From assembly GCA_964531455.1 (NCBI GenBank), contig CAZHFZ010000013.1, positions 5,084 through 69,083 of the forward strand: DNA of 64,000 nt, in the 5' to 3' direction. Shown one piece after another: positions 43,791 through 64,000 of this stretch (position 1 is the stretch's first letter; each line of letters opens with the position of its first letter). The notes below the pieces were generated by a model. The model had not been told where the DNA came from. It ran no database searches and worked only from the letters and a program-made list of their open reading frames with translations. A program made the position numbers and the translations under genes. The DNA comes from Ga0077527 sp964531455 (GTDB taxonomy: Bacteria > Pseudomonadota > Gammaproteobacteria > Burkholderiales > SG8-41).

Positions 43791-43881
43791 GTTTTAATTA
43801 CCTTTTTTAAAAAGGCGCCGACTTCAATTGGCCGGCACTTCTGTTTAACAACTGGACGCCGTAGCGCCCGTTACCACCGTT

Positions 43882-44199
43882 TTACAGCTTGATTTCTACG
43901 TCCACACCAGCCGGCAGATCCAGCTTCATCAGCGCATCAACCGTTTTATCGGTCGGGTCGATGATGTCCATCAGGCGCAGGTGACTGCGAATTTCCAGCT
44001 GCTCGCGCGACGTCTTGTTGACGTGCGGCGAACGCAGCAGATCGAAACGTTGTTTGCGGGTCGGCAGCGGAATCGGGCCTTTGACCACGGCACCGGTGCG
44101 TTTCGCGGTATCGACGATTTCCAGCGCAGACTGATCGATCAAGCGATAGTCGAACGCCTTGAGGCGGATACGGATTTTTTGACTTTTAAGGGCGGCCAT
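43882..44199 (-). CDS. rpsJ: 30S ribosomal protein S10 (NusE)
   Basis: A 105-residue protein that also acts with NusB in antitermination. KIRIRLKAFDYRLIDQSA, GPIPLPTRKQRFDLLRSPHV and SREQLEIRSHLRLMDI are diagnostic. It begins five bases after the tuf stop, so the str and S10 operons run together here without a terminator. Confidence 0.97.
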   Translation of the reverse strand: MAALKSQKIRIRLKAFDYRLIDQSALEIVDTAKRTGAVVKGPIPLPTRKQRFDLLRSPHVNKTSREQLEIRSHLRLMDIIDPTDKTVDALMKLDLPAGVDVEIKL

Positions 44200-44204
44200 G
44201 TCGA

Positions 44205-47389
<3,185 letters not shown>

Positions 47390-47549
47390 CCATCATGCAC
47401 TTCGCCAATCTTGTGATTGACGCCGGTATAAAACAGCACCCGTTCCGTGGTCGTGGTTTTACCCGCGTCAATGTGCGCGGAAATACCGATGTTCCGGTAA
47501 CGTTCGATAGGAGTCTTGCGTGACACGTTCTTTACCCTTTAAACCGGAA

Positions 47550-48020
47550 TCAGAACCGGTAATGTGAGAAGGCTTTGTTGGCTTCAGCCATACGGTGCAC
47601 TTCTTCACGCTTTTTCATTGCGCCGCCGCGACCTTCTGCCGCTTCCGTCAGTTCTCCGGCAAGACGCGCCCCCATGGACTTTTCACCGCGGCCACGTGCA
47701 GCATCTCGGAGCCAGCGCATCGCGAGCGCCATCCTGCGCACCGACCGCACTTCAACCGGCACCTGGTAGTTGGCACCACCAACACGACGGCTCTTCACCT
47801 CAACCAGAGGCTTGACGTTGTTGACCGCCAGATTAAACACCTCGAGGGCATCTTTGCCGCTCTTCTTGCTGATCTGCTCCAGAGCACCATACATAATCCG
47901 CTCGGCAACCGATTTTTTCCCGCTATTCATCAGCACATTGATAAATTTCGAGACATCCTCACTGCCAAATTTCGGATCTGGCAGGATCTCGCGTTTAGGA
48001 ACTTCTCTGCGACGTGGCAT
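47550..48020 (-). CDS. rpsG: 30S ribosomal protein S7
   Basis: A 156-residue head-assembly protein that represses the str operon in E. coli. MPRRREVPKREILPDPKFGS, FINVLMNSGKKSVAERIMYG and GGANYQVPVEVRSVRRMALA are diagnostic. It lies 15 bp after rpsL and 23 bp before fusA. Confidence 0.98.
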   Translation of the reverse strand: MPRRREVPKREILPDPKFGSEDVSKFINVLMNSGKKSVAERIMYGALEQISKKSGKDALEVFNLAVNNVKPLVEVKSRRVGGANYQVPVEVRSVRRMALAMRWLRDAARGRGEKSMGARLAGELTEAAEGRGGAMKKREEVHRMAEANKAFSHYRF

Positions 48021-48035
48021 TTCAGTAATCCCCTA

Positions 48036-48413
48036 TCAAGCCGCTTTGGCGCGTTTGGCGCCGTATTTGGAACGCGACTGTTTGCGGTCCTTGACACCGG
48101 CGGTATCGAGACTGCCGCGCACAACGTGGTAACGAACACCAGGCAAGTCCTTGACGCGACCGCCGCGGATAAGCACCACCGAGTGCTCTTGCAAGTTGTG
48201 GCCTTCGCCGCCGATGTAACCGATCACCTCAAAACCGTTGGTCAGCCGAACCTTGGCCACTTTCCGTAGCGCCGAATTCGGCTTTTTCGGGGTTGTGGTG
48301 TAAACACGGGTGCATACACCGCGCTTCTGTGGGCTGCCAGCCAGTGCCGGCACCTTGCTTTTCGTGCGGGGTGCCTGACGGGGCTTGCGCACCAATTGAT
48401 TTACGGTCGGCAT
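48036..48413 (-). CDS. rpsL: 30S ribosomal protein S12
   Basis: A 125-residue decoding-centre protein. MPTVNQLVRKPRQAPRTKSK, VYTTTPKKPNSALRKVAKVR and RGGRVKDLPGVRYH identify it. The Lys positions altered in streptomycin-resistant mutants (in TPKKPNS and GRVKDLPG) are wild type. A good AAGGA ribosome binding site precedes the ATG. It opens the str operon; no clear promoter hexamers could be fixed in the 86 bp between it and the rpoC terminator. Confidence 0.98.
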   Translation of the reverse strand: MPTVNQLVRKPRQAPRTKSKVPALAGSPQKRGVCTRVYTTTPKKPNSALRKVAKVRLTNGFEVIGYIGGEGHNLQEHSVVLIRGGRVKDLPGVRYHVVRGSLDTAGVKDRKQSRSKYGAKRAKAA

Positions 48414-48499
48414 TTTTCCTTGCTTCTCAATAAGTTACGACAAAGTTATCTCAGAATTCGGCCTATCAGCAGGCTTAAAACTTCCTGTTGACGGTTCCC

Positions 48500-48538
48500 A
48501 AAAAGTCCGGGGCGGCACATTTACCGTCCCCGACTTTT
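48500..48538 (-). terminator. Intrinsic terminator of the rpoBC operon
   Basis: On the minus strand, agtcgggg pairs with ccccggact (one bulged base) around an inner acgg/gccg-type stem, followed by five T. It lies about 84 bp past the rpoC stop and before rpsL, separating the rpoBC and str transcripts. Confidence 0.75.
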
Positions 48539-48621
48539 CCTAATACAGGTGCCATGCGGGGAAAGGAAGCCGCATTTCGCCCAAAAAAGACTATCGATTT
48601 TATGGGTCAAGCGCAGTTCTG

Positions 48622-52866
<4,245 letters not shown>

Positions 52867-52958
52867 CGCAAACTCCTAGGTAATCTGTCTGTGCTGCGCT
52901 ATTCGGTGAGAGTCGGTTGCTGAAACGGGCTTCGCCCATTTCAGCATTTCTGTTCATT

Positions 52959-57077
<4,119 letters not shown>

Positions 57078-57180
57078 GTCCACTCCAGTGCAGAGTCAGA
57101 AAGTCAAACGCTGCAGACCACCGTCGCATGCTTCACGGGATGGCCTGCCGCTTTTGACCTGTACTGCATTAATCAAAAGA

Positions 57181-57205
57181 CGCCGACAATAAAAACCTGC
57201 CGGCG
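57181..57205 (-). promoter_or_regulatory. Possible attenuator between rplL and rpoB
   Basis: On the minus strand cgccg (57205-57201) and cggcg (57185-57181) pair around a 15-base loop, followed by tcttttgatt. It lies just after the rplL stop, where E. coli has a partial terminator that lowers rpoBC expression relative to rplJL. The stem is short, so this is tentative. Confidence 0.45.
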
Positions 57206-57218
57206 CGGGTTCCTGCAA

Positions 57219-57599
57219 TTACTTGATCTCGGCAGTGCCACCGGCTTCGGTGATCTGCTTGGCGATCGCGTCAGCGTCAGCTTTCGGAATACCTTCTTTC
57301 ACGGCCTTCGGAGCGCCATCAACCAGATCCTTGGCTTCTTTCAAGCCCAGGCCGGTTACTGCACGCACCACCTTGATGACGTTGACCTTGTTGGCGCCGG
57401 CGTTCGTCAGATTGACCGTGAATTCGGTCTTCTCTTCAGCAGCAGCAGCACCGCCACCTGCGGCAGGTGCTGCAACGGCAACAGCAGCGGCAGCGGCCGA
57501 CACGCCAAACTTCTCTTCCATTTCCTTGATCAGTTGGGACAACTCGAGCACCGTCATGTTCGCGATTGCGTCGAGGATTTCTGCTTTGGCTACAGCCAT
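57219..57599 (-). CDS. rplL: 50S ribosomal protein L7/L12
   Basis: A 126-residue stalk protein binding translation factors. The N-terminal dimer domain is followed by an Ala/Gly-rich hinge (VAVAAPAAGGGAAAAEEK) and the C-terminal domain with NKVNVIKVVRAVTGLGLKEAKDLVDGAP. Preceded by a clear AGGA ribosome binding site, 80 bp after rplJ. Confidence 0.97.
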   Translation of the reverse strand: MAVAKAEILDAIANMTVLELSQLIKEMEEKFGVSAAAAAVAVAAPAAGGGAAAAEEKTEFTVNLTNAGANKVNVIKVVRAVTGLGLKEAKDLVDGAPKAVKEGIPKADADAIAKQITEAGGTAEIK

Positions 57600-57679
57600 G
57601 TCGTTCTCCTGAATCCTAAATAATTAATAAAAACAATGATTTACGATCTTGCGGCGAGCGCAGTCCGAGGACTGCAATC

Positions 57680-58210
57680 TCACGCCGCCTGCTTTTCTTT
57701 CTGATCCCGCACTGCAGCCACACCGCGCACGAACTTCGTCGGCACCTCGTTGAGGGTCCGGACAAATTTCGCGATCGGGGCCTGCATTGTTCCCAGAAGG
57801 GTGGACAGCAACTCCAGACGGCTGGGCATCTTGGCGAGTACCGCAACTTCACTGGCACTCATCAAAACATTCGGCATTGCGCCGCCCTTGATCACGAGAC
57901 GCTCGTTACCCTTCGAAAACTCGTGCAGCAACTTGGCGGCAGCCACCGGGTCGCTCGAAATGCCGTAGGCCAGCGGACCAACCATCTGGTCAGCCAGGGC
58001 CTTGAACGGCGTATCGGCAACGGCGCGGCGCGCCAAGGTATTCTTCAGAACGCGGAAATACACGCCCGACTCGCGCGCTTTTTTGCGCAATTCGGTCATG
58101 TCGCCCACGGGCAGGCTGCGGTACTCTGCGAGTACGATGGTCTGGGCTTGCGCAACCTGCGCGCTCACTTCGGCCACCACCGCTTGCTTCTGCTCCAGAT
58201 TGAGACTCAA
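57680..58210 (-). CDS. rplJ: 50S ribosomal protein L10
   Basis: A 176-residue stalk base protein. It begins at TTG 58210 as MSLNLEQKQAVVAEVSAQVA, the family start, with a GGAG element 7-10 bases upstream. ESGVYFRVLKNTLARRAV and GPLAYGISSDP are diagnostic. An L10-type leader lies upstream for feedback by L10-L7/L12. Confidence 0.96.
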   Translation of the reverse strand: MSLNLEQKQAVVAEVSAQVAQAQTIVLAEYRSLPVGDMTELRKKARESGVYFRVLKNTLARRAVADTPFKALADQMVGPLAYGISSDPVAAAKLLHEFSKGNERLVIKGGAMPNVLMSASEVAVLAKMPSRLELLSTLLGTMQAPIAKFVRTLNEVPTKFVRGVAAVRDQKEKQAA

Positions 58211-58480
58211 GGTCGTTCTCCGTTCAACGTTAAACGATAATCAGCGGAGGCATCCCAGTTCAACTTTGAAGCGGCGCCGGAGACCGGCTCTGCTTCGGGG
58301 TTTCGCTGTTCCGCTCCCACCGCTTGAAACACGGCGACCATTGATCCAGGAGTCAGACATGAACATGTTTGACCTGTTTCGGGCACACCGTCTGCGTAGG
58401 ACTTCAGTTTCCAGCCGGATACTGTCCCGGCCTTCCTCCAAAAATTAAACCTCTCGGCACCTACGGTCTTTGACAACCCG
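58211..58480 (-). promoter_or_regulatory. L10 leader (autoregulatory rplJ mRNA leader)
   Basis: The 331-bp rplA-rplJ spacer holds no gene. On the minus strand the pieces CCGTAGGTGCCGAGAGG (near 58472-58455) and CCTACGCAGACGGTGTG (58400-58384) can pair, as in the conserved L10 leader that binds the L10-L12 complex in enterobacteria. A separate cccc...gggg hairpin (58515-58534) lies directly after rplA. The call rests on recognised conserved pieces and position, not on a covariance search. Confidence 0.65.
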
Positions 58481-58541
58481 CCGGCGATGTTTTGCCGACG
58501 GCCCAAAGTTCCTGCCCCACGCATCAGCGCGGGGACTTTTA

Positions 58542-59246
58542 TTACTGCTGAGTCTGCGCGAAGCTCGACTGATCAACGCGAACGCCGGGACCCATCGTGC
58601 TCGAGACAGCCACCTTTCTCAGGTAGATGCCCTTGGTGCCAGCCGGACGCGCCTTGTTGACCGCGTCGACCAGCGCGCGAATGTTTTCTTCAAGGGCTTC
58701 CACAGTGAACGAAGCGCGACCGATCGTGCATTGCACGATGCCAGCCTTGTCAGCGCGGTACTGCACCTGACCTGCCTTGGCGTTTTTAACCGCCAAAGTT
58801 ACGTCCTGGGTCACCGTGCCCACCTTAGGATTCGGCATCAGGCCGCGCGGACCAAGCACCTGGCCCAGCTGACCGACGACACGCATCGCATCCGGCGTGG
58901 CAATGACCACGTCGAAATCCATCTTGCCGCTCTTGATTTCAGCTGCGAGATCGTCGAAACCGACGAGGTCAGCGCCGGCGTCCTTCGCCTGCTGCGCTTT
59001 TTCACCCTGGGCAAACACCGCAACGCGCACAGTCTTGCCCGTGCCCTTCGGCAACACAACCGAGCCACGGACGTTTTGGTCGGACTTCTTGGCATCGATG
59101 CCAAGGTTAAGCGCGACATCTACCGCTTCGTTGAATTTGGCAGTAGCACTTTCCTTGACCAACTGCAGCGCATCTTTCAGCGCGTAGAGTTTGTTGCGGT
59201 CAACTTTGGCGCGAACCGCTTTGTAGCGCTTGGATATGTTAGCCAT
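58542..59246 (-). CDS. rplA: 50S ribosomal protein L1
   Basis: A 234-residue mobile stalk protein and repressor of rplKA in E. coli. It starts MANISKRYKAVRAKVDRNK at ATG 59246 after an AAGGAG site. GTGKTVRVAVFAQGEKA, LGQVLGPRGLMPNPKVGTV and STMGPGVRVD are diagnostic. It begins one base after the rplK stop. Confidence 0.97.
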   Translation of the reverse strand: MANISKRYKAVRAKVDRNKLYALKDALQLVKESATAKFNEAVDVALNLGIDAKKSDQNVRGSVVLPKGTGKTVRVAVFAQGEKAQQAKDAGADLVGFDDLAAEIKSGKMDFDVVIATPDAMRVVGQLGQVLGPRGLMPNPKVGTVTQDVTLAVKNAKAGQVQYRADKAGIVQCTIGRASFTVEALEENIRALVDAVNKARPAGTKGIYLRKVAVSSTMGPGVRVDQSSFAQTQQ

Positions 59247-59247
59247 C

Positions 59248-59679
59248 TCAGACTCCTTCCACATCGACGCCCATGCTGCGGGCGCTGCCAGCGATGGTGC
59301 GGACCGCAGCATTCAGGTCGGCAGCCGTCAGATCGGGCATTTTCAGTTTGGCGATTTCTTCGACCTGGGCGCGCGTGATACGACCCACCTTGTCGGTGTG
59401 CGGACGTTTGCTGCCGCTTTCGATCTTCGCCGCTTTCTTGATCAGGATCGACGCCGGGGGCGTCTTCATGACAAAGGTGAAGCTCTTGTCCTGATAAGCG
59501 GTAATCACCACGGGGATCGGCAAGCCGGGTTCCATCTTCTGCGTTGCGGCGTTGAACGCCTTGCAGAATTCCATGATGTTCAGGCCACGTTGGCCGAGGG
59601 CAGGTCCAATGGGCGGCGAGGGATTAGCCTTGCCTGCCGGCACCTGCAGCTTGATAAAGCCGACGACTTTCTTTGCCAT
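59248..59679 (-). CDS. rplK: 50S ribosomal protein L11
   Basis: A 143-residue GTPase-centre protein. VVGFIKLQVPAGKANPSPPI, GPALGQRGLNIMEFCKAFN and IAGSARSMGVDVEG are diagnostic. It follows nusG by 99 bp and precedes rplA by one base. Confidence 0.98.
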   Translation of the reverse strand: MAKKVVGFIKLQVPAGKANPSPPIGPALGQRGLNIMEFCKAFNAATQKMEPGLPIPVVITAYQDKSFTFVMKTPPASILIKKAAKIESGSKRPHTDKVGRITRAQVEEIAKLKMPDLTAADLNAAVRTIAGSARSMGVDVEGV

Positions 59680-59778
59680 TTACACTCTCCTTACGGGTGC
59701 AATCGGATGCCGGCAAGCGGCACCCTCCCCGCGGTTAACTACAAAAAAGCGCACCAAAAAACGTACTAAAAAACGCGA

Positions 59779-60312
59779 TCAGGCCTTTTCGACCTGACCG
59801 AAATCCAGTTCGACCGGCGTAGACCGGCCAAAAATCGTTACTGACACGCGCAGTTTGCTTTTGTCGTAATTGACGTCTTCCACATTGCCGTGAAAGTCCG
59901 CAAACGGGCCGTCCTTGACGCGTACTGCCTCGCCCACCTCGAACAGCACCTTGGGGCGCGGCTTCTCTACACCCTCCTGAATCTGGCTCAGGATGTTCTG
60001 CACTTCCTTTTCGGAGATCGGCGTCGGTTTCGTCGCCGTGCCGCCGACAAACCCCGTCACCTTCGCCGTGTTCTTCACCAAGTGCCATGATTCGTCGGTC
60101 ATTTCCATCTCGACCAGCACGTAACCCGGGAAAAATTTGCGTTCGCTGATGCTCTTCTGGCCGCTTTTCATTTCGACCACTTCCTCGACCGGCACCAGAA
60201 TCTGACCAAACTTTTCTTCCATGCCGGCGCGACGGATGCGATCGATGAGCGCGCGCTGGACGCTTTTCTCAAAGCCCGAATACGCATGCACGACATACCA
60301 TTTCTTGCTCAT
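59779..60312 (-). CDS. nusG: Transcription antitermination/termination factor NusG
   Basis: A 177-residue RNA polymerase factor. The NGN domain starts KKWYVVHAYSGFEKSVQRAL and includes ERKFFPGYVLVEMEM; the C-terminal KOW domain has FEVGEAVRVKDGPFADFHG and GRSTPVELDFGQV. ATG 60312 overlaps the last bases upstream of the secE stop region; an in-frame GTG at 60321 would add three residues. It couples transcription to translation or Rho. Confidence 0.96.
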   Translation of the reverse strand: MSKKWYVVHAYSGFEKSVQRALIDRIRRAGMEEKFGQILVPVEEVVEMKSGQKSISERKFFPGYVLVEMEMTDESWHLVKNTAKVTGFVGGTATKPTPISEKEVQNILSQIQEGVEKPRPKVLFEVGEAVRVKDGPFADFHGNVEDVNYDKSKLRVSVTIFGRSTPVELDFGQVEKA

Positions 60313-60313
60313 C

Positions 60314-60655
60314 TCACTCACCGCCGATCAGCTTTTTCACGATCCACAGCAGGATGCCGTCCACAACCCACATGAAGAGCGCCATGATGAGAACAAATAC
60401 GAATACGATTGCAGTCGCCTGCAGCGTCTCGTTGCGGGTCGGCCACACCACCTTGCGGGTTTCAGCAGCCGACTCCTGCGCAAAGGCAAAAAAGTCTCGC
60501 CCCGCAGCAGTCGTCCACAACACGACAGCGCCCGCCACCAGCCCGGCCAGAAACGCCGCCAACCGGATCACGGTCGCGCTTTCCTGCAGGTAGTAGAACC
60601 CGCCGATGCCCGCGGCAACGAGCAGTACCGCTACCGCAACCTTGATCTTGTCCAC
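60314..60655 (-). CDS. secE: Preprotein translocase subunit SecE
   Basis: A 113-residue membrane protein with three helices (about 6-24, 30-50 and 80-105), like E. coli SecE. The conserved cytoplasmic piece ESAAETRKVVWPTRNETLQ precedes the last helix. It begins at GTG 60655; no in-frame start with family resemblance lies further upstream. It is followed directly by nusG. Confidence 0.94.
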   Translation of the reverse strand: MDKIKVAVAVLLVAAGIGGFYYLQESATVIRLAAFLAGLVAGAVVLWTTAAGRDFFAFAQESAAETRKVVWPTRNETLQATAIVFVFVLIMALFMWVVDGILLWIVKKLIGGE

Positions 60656-60686
60656 TTTCTCAACCGCCTCGCGCTTTCCTAACGGA

Positions 60687-60704
60687 CCGGACTTTGCAGT
60701 CCGG
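60687..60704 (-). other. Short hairpin between tRNA-Trp and secE
   Basis: A perfect 7-bp stem ccggact/agtccgg with a four-base loop lies 29 bp past the tRNA 3' end. No T run follows, so it is more likely a processing or mRNA-protecting hairpin than a terminator. Confidence 0.4.
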
Positions 60705-60733
60705 CCGCCGGTACATCAATGACGCCTGTCTGT

Positions 60734-60809
60734 TGGCAGGCCAGGAGGGAATCGAACCCCCAACCTTCGGTTTTGGAGACCGACGCTCTGCCAGTTGAGC
60801 TACTGGCCT
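60734..60809 (-). tRNA. trnW: tRNA-Trp (CCA anticodon)
   Basis: A 76-base cloverleaf on the minus strand. The acceptor AGGCCAG pairs with CTGGCCT, the anticodon loop reads CTCCAAA (anticodon CCA), the T-loop has GGTTCGATTCC, and the 3' CCA is encoded. It lies six bases after the tuf copy 2 stop, in the standard tufB-trnW-secE-nusG order. Confidence 0.97.
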
Positions 60810-60815
60810 GCAGCC

Positions 60816-64000
<3,185 letters not shown>

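Overview
The window is chromosomal DNA of a betaproteobacterium, probably Burkholderiales-like. The evidence is a TctC/Bug-type solute receptor beside MmgE/PrpD enzymes, the gene order fmdB-DUF502-aspS-...-nudB, a tuf-tRNA-Trp-secE-nusG operon, and RpoB/S3/L16 sequences of betaproteobacterial type. It is a scaffold with two runs of N: a round 100-N gap at 1019-1118 and a 10-N gap inside rpoB at 55412-55421.

Left part, 1-30 kb, mixed metabolism and cell upkeep. Positions 1-4.9 kb hold three MmgE/PrpD-family genes in a row (the first cut by the window edge) followed by a periplasmic Bug receptor, which looks like a carboxylate uptake and breakdown cluster. Next come a membrane-fused spermidine-synthase-like protein, a DegQ/DegP-type periplasmic protease, an MFS transporter, egtD (ergothioneine pathway) and a PBP7-type peptidase. 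A TctD/TctE-like two-component system follows, then an Atm1-type ABC exporter, an EEP phosphatase and nadA. A six-gene operon fmdB-DUF502-aspS-RNase-barstar-nudB carries a secreted guanyl-specific RNase and its cytoplasmic inhibitor. ackA, ssb, a second MFS transporter, uvrA and a glycerate kinase complete this part.

Right part, 30-64 kb, is one continuous block of minus-strand translation and transcription genes. In transcription order it reads: (fusA copy 2)-tuf2-tRNA-Trp-secE-nusG-rplK-rplA-rplJ-rplL-rpoB-rpoC, then rpsL-rpsG-fusA-tuf1, the S10 operon (rpsJ to rpsQ), the spc operon (rplN to rpmJ) and the alpha operon (rpsM to rplQ). A clear sigma70-type promoter lies between rpsQ and rplN, an intrinsic terminator follows rpoC, and an L10-type leader precedes rplJ.

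Most of the window is conserved housekeeping DNA, and I found no CRISPR array, prophage or insertion sequence. The points that merit a second look are these: the apparently perfect 3.17-kb tuf-fusA repeat running off the right edge (possible misassembly through the tuf repeat); the RNase/barstar pair inside the aspS operon; a Lys/Ala-rich 46-residue extension on ribosomal protein L5; and two unexplained minus-strand terminator-like hairpins in the pbpG/two-component intergenic region, which may mark a small RNA.
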